DNA from: Voacanga thouarsii
Taxonomy: Eukaryota > Streptophyta > Magnoliopsida > Gentianales > Apocynaceae
Direction of reading: 5' to 3'
Assembly: GCA_026120185.1 (NCBI GenBank)
Contig: JANUWF010002206.1
Coordinates: 1 to 64,000, forward strand
Length of the DNA stretch: 64,000 nucleotides
A program made the position numbers and the translations under genes. The number at the start of each line of letters is the position of its first letter. Position 1 is the first letter of the stretch. Below are positions 1 through 11,902 of the stretch, one piece after another. The notes under the pieces were generated by a model. That model worked only from the letters and a program-made list of their open reading frames with translations. It was not told where the DNA came from and did no database searches.

Positions 1-205
1 CCTTATATGAAGGACTTGCGTAGGGTGGACTTATTTAAAAAAAAGAATAAATATAAAAAGAATTAATGATATATTTTATTTTATTTCATTATTGCTATTA
101 TTCTAAAACCATTATTATTTTATAACAAAATATCTTGGCAATATTAAATTATAATATTATTAAAAATTGAATAATTATATTGAATTATTATATTATTCTT
201 ACCAT

Positions 206-228
206 TATATATATATATATATATATAT
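206..228. repeat. (TA)n microsatellite
   Basis: Uninterrupted TA dinucleotide run within an AT-rich part of LTR W. No function is inferred. Confidence 0.9.
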
Positions 229-606
229 TCTATTATATATTATACCTAATGCTATAAATATCTCAAATTATATTATATTATATGCAAGGATATTTTAGGG
301 GGCCCACAAAAATTAAATAAATGTGGCCCACAAGCATGACATTGTTGACCAAATTTGACCATTATTAGATTTCTTCAAATTAAGCTTAATTAAGCTAAGT
401 GAGTTAGGGAATGTTAATTAAGATTAAGCATATATTAGTCCAAAAAGGTTTTAAGAATTTCTTCACATTTCTAGAGGACCCTACAACCTTCTAGAGCAAT
501 CCACAATTCTCTTGAAAAGCCTAGAGAAGTCTCAAGACTTCTAAAAATTGCCAACTCACCCTAGATCTTTTATAAAGTCCAAAATATGACCAAGGGGAGC
601 AAGCTC

Positions 607-614
607 TATATATA
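607..614 (+). promoter_or_regulatory. TATA box of LTR W
   Basis: TATATATA followed within about 100 bases by GA-rich transcribed-leader-like sequence, in the sense direction of LTR W. The position is inferred from sequence only. Confidence 0.45.
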
Positions 615-3233
615 GGAGCAAGGGGGAGGATTGCGGTCCAAGAGAGAGAGCAGTAAGAAGAGAAGAAAAATAGAGAAAGAGAGGAAGAGAAAACAAAAGA
701 AAGACTAGAAGAGAGAAAGATAGAATTTCAGCAGTAAGAGGAAGAAGAGAAGAACCGGCAGTAAGGAGGAGGAAAGGGAAAGGAAGAAAAGGAGGGAGAG
801 TTACAGCTTGCCTTCATCTTAGAAAGGTAAGAGATCACTTCTCCAAAGCTCAAAAAAATAATACTAGAAGTTGGAAGCTAGCTGCATGTGAATATTGTTG
901 AAGTTAAGTAGTGAAAATATGTTGATTTTGTGATAGTTGGTTAACCGGTTGGATGAGTGATGAAGTAGACATGATTTTCAGTTCACTTTAGAGTGATGGT
1001 TTGCTGGAATTTGAACATGAATAATCCTAAGCCTGTCCTAGACTAGTTAGAAAGGATTTGAATCAGGTGATCTGGGTTTGGATGACTAAGAGATCAGAAA
1101 TAGCAAGAATAATGTAATCTGCCAAAATTTACTGGTTTGAATAGTTTGGAATAAATAATTCATTTGGATAAAAGGGAAGTTCTGGATATAAAAACCTAAT
1201 AGAATACTGATATTGGGATGTTAAATGAAGTATTGAAGGGTTTAAATGAGGTAGGGTATGTTGAAGAAATCAGGGGAATAAGTTAAAACAAGTTGGGGTC
1301 TTAAACTGTAATTCTGAATCACCAACTCGGAGCAGCAAGTTTAGCTGGAAAACTGAATGGAATGGAGAGAGTTTTGAATACCCCATGACCTGAAATGGAT
1401 ATAGAAATATCCTAGGAGTATTTAGGATGTGGTTTCACCTCATTTGGACCTGAATTGGAAGAGTTACGAACAAAATACTGGAAAGTGACGAAACTGAACT
1501 CCAAACTCGGAACAGTGGAATCAACTGAAAAACTGTACAAAATGGGATAGAGTTTGAATGACTCTTGACCTGGGATTGATAAAGGGATATCTTAGGAATA
1601 TTATGGAAGTAGCCTCACCTTATTTGGACCTATATTGAATAAGTTATGCGAAGAATAGTGGAGAGTGGTAAAGCTGTAAAATCAGGAAAACCATTAAAAG
1701 CGTTAATTCATTTATTTCTTTAGAGAGATTATAGAAACCTTATTCGAACCATTAAGAATTTGAAACCATTGAGTAATAACAAAGGGATATACCAATGGTG
1801 TAGGTGAATCAAGTCGAGAGAACACCTTTTAGGTCTAAACAAGTGTAACTTCGACCTATTATACAAGGTGAGTCCCTTGATTTTAAAACTACCATTTGCT
1901 ATGTGTTTTTCTGACAAAGTTTAATGTTTCTCTGATATAAACTATGTCTTCTTGATATGATTGAAGCATATGAATCCAGTCTAATTGATATTTACAAAAT
2001 GTTTCAATGAGCTTTCTTTACGCTTAAAATAAGCTTTCTTTATGCTTAATGGCTTCCGAGATGAAATTTATACAATTTTGCAAGCTCTTGAAAATACCCA
2101 CTCGAGCGATGTAAAAGTTTTATAAAATGATGTTTGGCCCCAAGAATGAGTTGTTTTGAATTCCCTTCAGGGAGAGCAGACTCCTTTCAGAGGAGTATAT
2201 TGATTATGTGAATCAGTGGTGACGTTGAGTACTCAGCAAGGGCTTTGACCTTTGTAGTAGCCTTCGTTAGAGCTAAATGAACCCAAATAACCTGGTCCAG
2301 TTATTGGGCTTATCTTACTCCGAACGGGGCGACAAGACAATGGAATTAGTCATCCCTGGCTAATCGTTGTGAGCCCGACAATTGCCTATTGATTGTGATG
2401 GTGGGTTGTTCACATGAGATCGAGCGGGGACACTCGGTGTCTTCAATCCCTTGCCACCTCGATGGTGATTGATGTCAGGATTGGGACCCCTAGCTTATGG
2501 TGGCAAGTAAAAGATCCCTAAGTGCATGGTAAGGTACATTTGTACGCTACTCACCCTTCTGGCATATCACGGGTGACGTGCTGTAAGGCACAGTCCCTGG
2601 CACAAAACACCGTGTAGCCGAAGGTGAAGTTCCTTGAACTTTGCACGCGGGTCTCACTTTCAATTGGGGGTCTCACTTCCAATTGGGGAAGAATCCGCAT
2701 TTAATGAATTAGGGGCCATGTGTTTAGAAGCCACTGTTTTTCAAATGTACATGACAGATTGAACTAAAATCATAAAATAGTACTGTTTTTCGGGTGCAAA
2801 ATTTATTTCAATAAAGAAATTGAAAAATGTCTTTCTCTTCTGAGTAAAACACTAGCACACACGGAAGTCACTGAGTATACCACTCACACGTGTGTTTGTC
2901 TTTTCTATTTTAGGGATTGGAGCTGAAGACTAGCGATGGTACTACTCGGACTTTGCCATCTAGCGCTAGTTAGCGAATCTTTTAGCAAGTTCATTGTGCA
3001 TGGATGGTGAGACTATTTTCACTAGTATATTTTGGGAACCCTGATGATGTATCTATCACCACTTATGTATTTATAATGAAAGAGTATGTTTCATGTATTT
3101 GCTTAAGCTTTGACCTATACATGCTTGCTTTAAGTTTATATCTTTATAAAGACCCCTAGTCTGAGGATTCAGACGGGGCGACATCCCACTTGAGCTGGCC
3201 AATTGCGACAAGAAGAGAATGAGGGATGTTACA

Positions 3234-3773
3234 CATTCAAAGGTTTTTCAAGGCTGGTTTCCAGCCTTCTTCATGGAGGAAAAATGTGGCTAAGTTGCTG
3301 GGTGAAAAACTGGAAGAAAACAGCTTGGTTTAGGTTCACCAAAGCTGCAAATTTGTCCAGAAAATTTCCTGGTTTGCACAGCATTTGTACAGTCTGGTTT
3401 TGGCCTTATAATTTCAGACCTCAAGCTAAGTGAAATGGTCATTTTTCTAGCAGCATTTGAAAGGGAATATTGGCTGAAAATTTTGACAATTGGATTGGAC
3501 AAGAAGCTGGAAAAATTTTCAGTTTGCAACATGAAGGAAATGAACATAGCTAGGTTGGAGTTTTGAAGGTTCAACCATGGAGATTAATTCTCTAGGGAAC
3601 CTTCCAAAACTCCTCCCTATTTTTGGCTTACAAGATGACTCATATGGACATTTTCAAAAACCTTCAAAGCCACAGCACTTTGCCGACATTTTTTTGGAAT
3701 AAAATTGGCTTGAATAAATTAAACAACCTAATTGTCTAAGAATCAAGGAAAGCTGGAGATTAAAAAGGGTATG
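3234..3773 (-). repeat. Tekay-type LTR X, left part
   Basis: Similar to the LTR of element A around 7040-7560 (shared blocks such as TTTTCAAGGCTGGTTTCCAG). It is cut on the left by LTR W at 3233 and on the right by element A at 3774; it resumes at 21983. Together the two parts hold only about 1 kb of LTR X, the rest lying left of the window beyond W. Whether X was a solo LTR cannot be seen. Confidence 0.75.
3769..3773. repeat. Target-site duplication of element A (left copy)
   Basis: GTATG immediately left of the LTR terminus TGTAACACC at 3774. The matching GTATG is at 21978-21982, directly after the other terminus at 21977. The pair proves that 3774-21977 inserted as one unit into LTR X. 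Confidence 0.92.
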
Positions 3774-6067
3774 TGTAACACCTCGGAAAACCTAGGCCCG
3801 CCAGGGTCGGGGATGTCGCCCCGTCCAAAGGACAAGGAGTCTTTATAACTAGGTCACAAATAAAAATAGTTGGAATAAATAATACTCAAGCTAAAATAAT
3901 TTATTACAACCCAAAAATACTTCAAAAGTACATCCATGAAATTCCAAAACAAAAACCATAATTAAAATCATCCACACTCGTCTCCCAAAGCAGTACATAA
4001 AATAAAAAAAACACATTCTCTTCCAAGGTAGCTACTCACCCACAACAGGATCAACCTGAAATCAAGATAAAAGGTGGTGAGATAGAAATCTCAGCAAGTC
4101 CGTGTGTGCTTTGGGTGTTTAGCAGAAACAGTTCGTGGATGCAAAGTGTGAAATCTTTATAAGAGAAACATTGGCAAGCAATAAACATTAGTAAAAAGAA
4201 AGAGTGGCGTTTTGGCTCTTCTAGCCATACATAAGTAATGAAATCAACCACTCGAAAGAAAGGGATATGGGTTACCACACTTTGGGCCCCATAACTGGTC
4301 AGAATGCCTAACACGTTGTGCAGACTGACAAAAGAAGGTGATCGGCCTACTGGGCAAGATACTCCTCCTTCTCTATACACAAACAACCACCGGGTGTCCA
4401 TTCCGGCAAAAACACAATCACTTGACTGAAACAAAATAAACTGCTAGCTCGGACCAGCACGACTCACTGGAACTGGCATCTTATCCAGGAAGGACTCACC
4501 CCTCAGAGGTGGCCACCTACTGAGAGACTCACCCTAACCCTTCAACGACTAGCCCTAGTAGTCCACCCTTATTGAGTACTCAATGACATTCCCCACTTGG
4601 GATAAAATGAACAAAGCATTGTTCTTCATGAAAATAACAATTTGAGGGTTTCCAAGACTTTGGGAGAAATTAGTCTTAGAAAGAGTTTCAAGTTTGGAAA
4701 AATCTACTCAAAGACTTTTAAATAATTTAAGCATTGGAATTAATGATGAATTCAACCCTCAATTGCTTTCAAATAACCGAGTGTCCTTGCACTCCACATT
4801 TGGCTTGCCATAAGGAAATCATTTCACATCAATCAGGTTTTATGCAGGAGCTTACTTGATTCTTGCTCACAACAACAAGGTCTCGAACAGCTGACCCAAC
4901 CCCACATGGGCAAATACAAATGTTAATCAGATTAAAGCCACAATCCACTTTCTCAGTTTTAAATCAGCTCAATTCACTACTATCATGATCCTAGCGTTTC
5001 AAGCTTTAAGGCAAATCAATAATTGAATAGGTTTATAAGCTAAGTTTAATTCGTTATTTAAAATAATTAATGGATTAGGAAATAAATTCTATTAAGTTGA
5101 AAGTTCAACTCTTGTTAAGGAAAATTTAGAGTTTATTTGATCAAGAGCCATAGGTGGTACTAGGTAAACTAGTGATTTAATGATAGCTTAGTTGTTAGAA
5201 AATAATTGATAGCTAAAACTAGTTAAGATTAAATTTAATAAGTCTTTCTTGGAAAATAATAAGTAAATCCTTAAGGGTTTTGATCTAGTAAATATTATAT
5301 TAAGCATAAATCTTTTCTATAAAGGCTTTAATTAATTTCTTTATTTTAAATATTATTTATTTATTTTATTTTCTAGAAAAGTTATTATTTACTTGACTAA
5401 AATATCCTTTACATATATTAAAATTCCAAATCTACCCTTCCTAGGGTTTTCAAAATTCTGTAGCAAAAATTATTAGTAAATATTTTATTTATGAAATAAA
5501 ATTTGCTTAGGGATAACTAGATCATGATCAAGATTCCATGGTCAACCATAATCAATAACATACTCAATCCTTCAATTCATCAAATCATCCAATCTTGCAC
5601 ATAGGCATAGATCTAAATTTATTATTACATGATTTAACCTCTACTAGCATAATCAGGATCATGGCTTCAAAATCTAATCATGCACATAAATCCTATTCAT
5701 CCATGGTGACATAATCTCTAGCATGCTTCATCACAAATACTACCTATGACATGCATCAAATCTCAACTCATCATTAAATCCACCAATAAAATCCTTCCAT
5801 GCATAAATCCCATCTCCATCTCAATCATACATATACTCATGCTTCAATCAACAACATCACATACACAAACCCATCGCCATTCATCAACCTAGAGACATGA
5901 TTCTAAATTTTAAAGAGAGTATTGAAGGTACTTAATTGATTGATGAATGACTTGAAGGAGTTTAGAGAAGATCTCAACCCCTAGATGGCTAATCTTGTTC
6001 AATAAGGGTGGTGAAAGCACGGTCATGGGAAAAGAGACCATTCGGCCAAGGGAGGAAATTTCGGTCC

Positions 6068-6068
<1 letters not shown>

Positions 6069-6102
<34 letters not shown>

Positions 6103-6112
6103 AGAAGAAGAG
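6069..6112. repeat. (GA)n/(GAA)n microsatellite in A 3' LTR
   Basis: About 15 GA units followed by GAA units. The paired position in the 5' LTR (about 15828-15860) has a much shorter, interrupted run, so the tract changed length after insertion. Confidence 0.9.
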
Positions 6113-7737
6113 ATCATTAGCATGCTTATTCATATAGGTTTTCATTAGAGATTAAGTTTGAAGAGGATGAAGTTGTTAGAATAAGTTTACCTTGAAGATG
6201 TTCTTGTTCTTCACAGAAATTTCTGCTTTTTGATCCAAAGTAGCAAGATGATTTGTGGAGTTTGATGTTAATAAGGGTGTTGATGAATGCACAGCAAGGA
6301 ATAGATCAAATCTGGAGATTTTCGTGAGGTTTTGAAGTGGTTTCAAGGGGTATTAGGTGTGGAGAAGGAGTAGGTGTTCTTGGTGTAGTGTGTGTGTGTT
6401 CTTGGTGTAGTGTGTGTGTTCTTGTTGCTTGAAGAAAATCGAGAGAGAGAAAAGAGAAGCTGCCAATTTTTTTGAGGAGTTGTGGCTGCCGAAATTCTGT
6501 ACGGTTTAGGGAGTGACTTCTCTGATTTGGAAGGGAATGGAAAGACTAGTTGTTACAATCCTTGAAAATTATTTTTAGGAAGAGAATTTGGAAACTAGAT
6601 ATTCCAAGAATATCTTGATTTTTCTGGACAGCTTTGAAGTCTCCTATGGCCGACTGGATTGTGCAGTTTTATGGGGAATTAAAGCAAGTTAAAGGAGGCT
6701 TGTGATGGCTGAAACTAGGGTACACAATGGTGAAGAAGATGTCTGATCAATTGAGCAAAACTTTATGGAAAGTTGTTAAACAAGATGGCTAAATTGCAGG
6801 GATTTGGTTGAGAGATTTTCGGTCAGCCATGGAGGGAATTTCGTGCAGAAGCTTCAGGGAACAATGGAGCTCTGTTAATGGTGGTTTAAGGAAGGTTTTG
6901 ATAGAAGTAGGTTGGGGTTTTCGGTTGAAATAAAATAGGAAACAAGCTGGATAAAAATTCTGCTCAGGAATTTCGCTGAACAGAAATTTTCTGGCAGAAT
7001 TTTCATCTACCATTTCTAGCAGATTTGCAGCAAGTTTTGAAGGGGATTTCAGGGGTTTTCAAGGCTGGTTTCCAGCCTTATTTATGGAGGAAAAATATGG
7101 CTACGGTGCTGCACAAAATCTGGGAGAAAACAGCTTGGTTTGGAGCTCACAAAGCTGATTTTCGTATAGGAATTTTTCATGTTTTGCTCCAGCTTGTGCA
7201 GTCCGAATTTGGGCAAAAACTTTCAGGTTTCAACTGATCCTAAAGATCATTTTTCTGGTAGCATTTGAGAGGGAATTTGAGCTATAATTTTTGATCTTTT
7301 GAAGGTAGAACAAGCTGGAAAATTTCATCTCATATCATGAAGATAGATGAACTAAGTTGGAGGAAAACTTTCAGCAAGCTTTCAAGAGGGATTTTCCTCT
7401 TGAATTTTTCCCACAAATCATTTACATTTTCCAAACCACGAGAAGCCTTTTACTAGGACATTTTGATCCTAAAAGACCTTAGTCCTCTACTGAATTTTCT
7501 GGAAAGGAAAAGGATAGAACACCTTGATCAAACTAAGGAGCTGGAAATTAAGAAAAGCTAGGGGTCAAGGGAGATTGAATTCCCTTTAGGCATTTCGCGA
7601 AGAACAAAAGAGTGAAGTGGGAATTCTCCTAACATGTCTCTCCTAGGACATCATCACCACATTGATCTTGGCCCTCATAGCCGAAACCATCCTTTTCCAA
7701 GAAAAATAAAATTTACTCAAACTAAAGCTTCTATGAT

Positions 7738-7792
7738 GGACTTTGAACCTTAGACCTCAAGAATTAATTCTAAGTCTCTAACCACTAAACCA
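7738..7792 (-). promoter_or_regulatory. tRNA-like A/B-box module in A 3' LTR
   Basis: On the minus (sense) strand, TGGTTTAGTGG (7792-7782) matches the Pol III A box TRGYNNARNGG. About 35 nt downstream, GGTTCAAAGTCC (7749-7738) resembles the B box GGTTCRANNCC. Spacing and orientation are tRNA-like, but no acceptor stem is evident, so this is a tRNA-derived or SINE-like insert, not a tRNA gene. Its position 254 bp inside the LTR is shared with the other Tekay LTRs. Confidence 0.6.
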
Positions 7793-8046
7793 CAACAACT
7801 CTTGTTGCTATTTCAACTAGAAAAATTATTTCCTTTTCAATCCACAAGCTATCTCCTTATTTTCACCTCAGGAAAAAATTACCATTTTGCCCCTCTCACA
7901 CATCACTCACTAACAAGACTTCAAGATAACAAAAATCAAATTCAAAGCACATAGAAATCATATGAAAACATATTTAATCATGAAATAAAGCATGATATGC
8001 ATCCCAACCCCCTTACTCTAAGGTTGGTCTTGATTGGGGTTTCACA

Positions 8047-8060
8047 TCCTCCCCTTCTTA
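8047..8060 (-). other. Polypurine tract of element A
   Basis: On the minus strand AAGAAGGGGAGGA directly precedes the LTR start TGTGAAACC, the expected plus-strand priming site. Confidence 0.88.
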
Positions 8061-8092
8061 GAAGAATTTCGTCCCGAAATTCAAGCATACCT

Positions 8093-9370
8093 CTATTTCA
8101 GCTCGAGATACTTCCGCTTAACCCATTCTTCCGATTCCCATGTAGCATCCTGCGTGCCATGGTGCTCCCACTGAATCTTAACCATTTGTATCTGCTTATT
8201 CCGGAGGGTTTTGACACTCCGGTCCAATATCCGAACAGGCTTTTCCACGTAGCTCAAGTTTGACTGCAACACTAACGGTTCCTCATTCAACACGTGACCG
8301 GGATCCGCATTATACTTTTTCAACTGTGACACATGGAACACATCACAGATACCCAACAACCCATCCAGTAGGTCCAACCGGTACGCTACTGGTCCGCTTC
8401 TTTCCTTAATAAAAAACAGCCCCAAATACCTCGGATTCAATTTTCCACCCTTCGGATGCTTCACAATCCCCCGGTTGGGTGATAGCTTCAGAAACACACG
8501 GTCCCCGACTTGAAATTCCAATTCCCTCCTCCGGTGGTCCACATAACTCTTTTGTCGGCTCTGAGCCGCCTTTAACCTTTCCCGAATCAGTTTCACCTTA
8601 TCCAACATTTCTTGGACACAAACGTCTCCGATTTTGCTCACGTGTCCATCTTCCGTCCAACTCCAATAGAATGGCACTTGACACTTGCGCCCATACAAAG
8701 CCTCGTAAAGTGCCATCCCGATCGAGGCCTGATAGCTGTTTTTATAAGATAATTCCGTGTAAGGTACGCATTCTATCCACTTGTCCCCAAAATCCAGAAC
8801 ACAGGCCCTCAACATATCCTCTAATATTTGGATTACCCTTTCTGACTGCCCATCAGTCTGCGGATGCGCCGTCGTACTGAACTTCAAATTCGATCCCATT
8901 GCTTCCTGGAACTTTCCCCAAAAATGAGAAGTAAACCTCGGGTTTCGGTCTGACACTATGCTCGAAGGTACTCCATGGAGTCATACTATTTCTTGAACAT
9001 ACGTCTGAGCCCGCTTCTCCATGGAGTCCCTTACATTTACCGGGATAAAGTGGGCCGACTTGGTCAGTCGATCCACTACTACCCATATGGCGTCCTTCTG
9101 AGTCTTTGACATAGGGAGTCCGGTGACGAAATCCATAGTCACCTCCTCCCACTTCCATTCTAACACTGGCAACGGCTGCAATAGTCCCGCTGACTTTTTA
9201 TGCTCTATTTTAACTTTCTGGCAGGTGAGACAGGTCGATACGTACTTGACCACATCTCGATTCATTCCGGGCCACCAGTATGCTCTCTTCAAATCTTGAT
9301 ACATCTTGACCTCTCTCGGATGAATTGCGTACTTGCTCTTGTGTGCCTCTTCCAAAATTCTGACCCTTAG
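8093..9370 (-). pseudogene. Element A integrase with C-terminal chromodomain
   Basis: Continuation of the pol frame. The N-terminal zinc-binding region (H...H...CLTC) lies in 8984-9355. The D,D35E core is intact: TMDFVTGLP, then SDRNPRF, then HPQTDGQSE, with exactly 35 residues between the second Asp and the Glu. A GPV/SH3-like domain follows (VGDRVFLKLSP...GPVAYRL), then a chromodomain (about YVEKPVRILDR to the end) that in chromoviruses steers integration to modified histones. Two stops break the frame: TAA at 9371-9373 and TGA at 8981-8983, the latter just before LHGVPSS, probably CGA to TGA. The frame stays in register across both. It ends 47 bases before the 3' LTR. Confidence 0.92.
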
Positions 9371-11902
9371 TTATTGCTCCTCGGGTACACACAATCGATC
9401 TCTAAAATAGAAAACTCCTGTTTCGTCCTGACGGAATTCGCTGTTCGGTCGCTTAAGCTCCTTATCCTTAAAAATTTGAAACTCAGTGTTGCTTCGCTGA
9501 GCTTCCACTATTTCTTGCTTCAAGTCCGGCACCAACTTCAAGTTGCTGATAACAATTATTTTGTCTCGCACTTCCGTCCTTCTGTCCAATACGTCCTGAA
9601 CTACTTGCATTTCTTGCACCTTCAGCCTAGCCATCCCAACTTTTCTGCTTAGGGCATCTGCCACCACGTTAGCCTTCCCAGGATGGTAGTTGATTGGGCA
9701 ACGGTATTCTTCCAAGAATTCCATCCACCTTCGTTGCCTCAAGTTCAAATCCTTCTGAGTGAAGATATACTTCAGGCTCTTATGGTCGGTGAACACCTCG
9801 TACTCGGCTCCATACAAGTAGTGTCGCCATTTCTTTAGGGCGAACACTATAGCCGCCAGCTCTAAGTCGTGAGTAGGGTAGTTCACTTCATGCGGTCGCA
9901 ACTTCCGTGATGCAAAGGCAATCACTTTCCGGTCTTGCATCAACACCGCTCCTAGTCCCTCTTTCGAAGCGTCGGTGTACATTGCGTAAGATTTTCCTTC
10001 CTCTGGTAAACTCAATACCGGTGCTGTCATCAGTCTCTTCTTTAGTTCTTGGAAGCTTTTCTCGCATTTCTCGTTCCACATAAACGGAACATCCTTTCTC
10101 AACAAACGGGTCATTGGCGATGCGAGTGTCGAGAATCCCTTGATAACCCTTCGGTAGTATCCCGCTAAACCCAAGAAACTCTGGATCTCGGTAATATTCT
10201 CCGGCTGCTTCCAGTCTGATACCGCTTCCACCTTGGCCAGATCTACCTTAATTCCCTCCTTAGTCACCACATGACCAAGGAATGCCACACTGTCCAACCA
10301 GAATTCGCACTTGCTGAACTTCGCGTACAGCTTGTGCTCCCTCAATTTTTCCAACACGAGCTTCAGATGCTCCACATGCTCCTCCGGACTTTTGGAGTAG
10401 ATCAAAATATCGTCGATGAATACTACTACAAACTTGTCCAGGTAAGGCCGGAATACTCGGTGCATCAGGTCCATGAATACTGCTGGAGCGTTAGTCACCC
10501 CGAACGACATTACTACGAACTCGTAATGCCCATATCGGGTGTTAAAGGCTGTCTTGGGGATATCTTCCTCTCTTATCCGCACATGGTAATATCCTTGTCT
10601 CAGATCCAACTTGGAATAGCAACTGGATCCTTGCAGCTGATCGAATAGTTCGTCAATCAACGGAAGAGGGTACTTGTTCTTAATCGTCAAATTGTTCAGC
10701 CCTCGGTAGTTGATGCACAGCCTCAAGGTCCCGTCCTTCTTCTTTACAAATAGCACAGGCGCTCCCCAGGGTGACGTGCTTGGTCTAATATAGCCTTGGC
10801 CAACGAGCTCCTCTAGTTGCTCTTTCAACTCTTTCAACTCTATCGGCACCATCCGGTACGGAGTCCGCGATACTGGTTTCGCTTCGGGAACTAAGTCGAT
10901 AGTGAACTCCACTTCTCGACTAGGAGGTAGAGAATCAAGCTCCGCTGGAAATACATCGGGAAAATCTTTCACTACTTCCGTGTCCTCCAAAGTACACTGG
11001 TCCTTAGGCTTGTTCATCACGTAAGCCAGATAACCTTTACAACCTTGCCTCAATAATTTTCGGGCCTTAGCCCCTGCAATCAAGTACTTCAACTCTTTCA
11101 CCCTCTTTCCATTAAATTCTAACACATCATATCCCGGTCTAACAAACTGAACTGACTTATTTTTGCAGTCTACCCTAGCCCCATGTTTGGCAAACAAGTT
11201 CATCCCCAAAATTAAGTCATAGTCTTCAATGTCCAACACAATCAAATCTCCCTCCAGATTTTCTCTCCCCACCATAACCTTACAATCCCTCTCATACCGA
11301 TCCACTTGCACCATCTTTCCCAAAGGGGTGCTTACTTCTAAAATGAAAGATAGCTCCACTCCATCCCAACCCAAATGACATGCATACAACTTGTTTATAT
11401 AGGAATGAGTAGAGCCAGGGTCAATCAAAGCATTAACGGATCGTCCTTGAATAGTGAACGTACCTTCCACCACCGCGGCATCGGCCCCAACTTCCTCTCT
11501 ATTGAGAGCGAATACCTTGGCCCTCACTTGTGGCTTCGGCGCTCCACCTCCGGCTGCTGCCATGGCGTTGGCCCGGTTGGGTCCCGGGTTCTGAGCCGGG
11601 TTTCCCTGCCCGACTCGGTGCAGCTTAGGGCAGGTATTCCTCAGGTGGTTCGGGTCACCACAGTGGTAACACTTCCTATCTCTTCCCTTGGCCAGCAATT
11701 CCTCTCGGTGTGACCTTTCTTTCCACACTGCCTGCAGGACTGGAGGTTCGGTGCAGGTCCAGCCGGTGCTGTCTGGCCTTGCTTTTCCCAGTTCTGCCAG
11801 AGATGATTTGCAGGGCACTTGTAGGATTGCTGCCTCGAAAAGTGTCCCTGTGGTTGTCTCGCGGTTGGAAGGGCTTAGCCGCCATCCTGCTGCGGTCTTC
11901 AT
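9371..11902 (-). pseudogene. Element A zinc knuckle, protease, reverse transcriptase, RNase H
   Basis: An 843-codon open stretch. [14 protein letters not shown] (residues 78-91) is a CCHC knuckle; the first about 75 residues are out of the true gag frame. Protease active site DPGSTHS begins at residue 161. Reverse transcriptase spans about 345-550 with KLDLRQGYY and catalytic FIDD (495-498). RNase H follows, with YTDAS (642-646), TDHKSL (705-710) and ADALS (748-752). The frame ends at a TAA (9371-9373) shortly after RNase H and continues into integrase. The Met at 11902 is only the first ATG in the frame, not a real start: protease and RT would be made from a gag-pol polyprotein. Confidence 0.95.

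Larger units (their letters stand above)
1..3233 (+). repeat. Tekay-type LTR W, 3' portion, plus orientation
   Basis: Long noncoding stretch read as the 3' part of a very long gypsy LTR. It ends GATGTTACA at 3233, preceded by GGGGCGACATCCC (3175), the same near-terminal signature as all other Tekay LTRs here in reverse complement. The palindrome TGAGTACTCA (2226-2235) and a TATA box (607-614) also fit. Purine-rich GA tracts lie at 630-800. The LTR start is outside the window: no A/B-box module is seen, so at least a few hundred bases are missing on the left. It directly interrupts LTR X at 3234. The family differs from elements A and B but is related in layout. Short reading frames inside (for example 1729-1917) look like chance. 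Confidence 0.7.
3774..8046 (-). repeat. 3' LTR of element A (4273 bp)
   Basis: On the minus strand it runs TGTGAAACCCC to GGTGTTACA, with TG/CA ends. It carries the tRNA-like A/B-box module 254 bp from its start, a GA microsatellite, TGAGTACTCA (4573-4582) and GGGGATGTCGCCCC (3809-3822) near the 3' end. The reading frame at 4051-4434 recurs at 13953-14195 only because the two LTRs are copies. Its length is large even for Tekay. There is no gene inside. Confidence 0.93.

Noticed and set aside
4051..4434. Reading frame in the A 3' LTR with a related frame at 13953-14195 and a similar motif at 16903-17178
   Set aside because: All lie at the same place in related LTRs, so similarity reflects DNA ancestry. 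Lengths and frames differ and no start, domain or protein-like selection is visible.
7738..7792. Possible genuine tRNA gene
   Set aside because: A and B boxes are present but there is no 7-bp acceptor stem or recognisable anticodon arm; treated as a tRNA-derived module.
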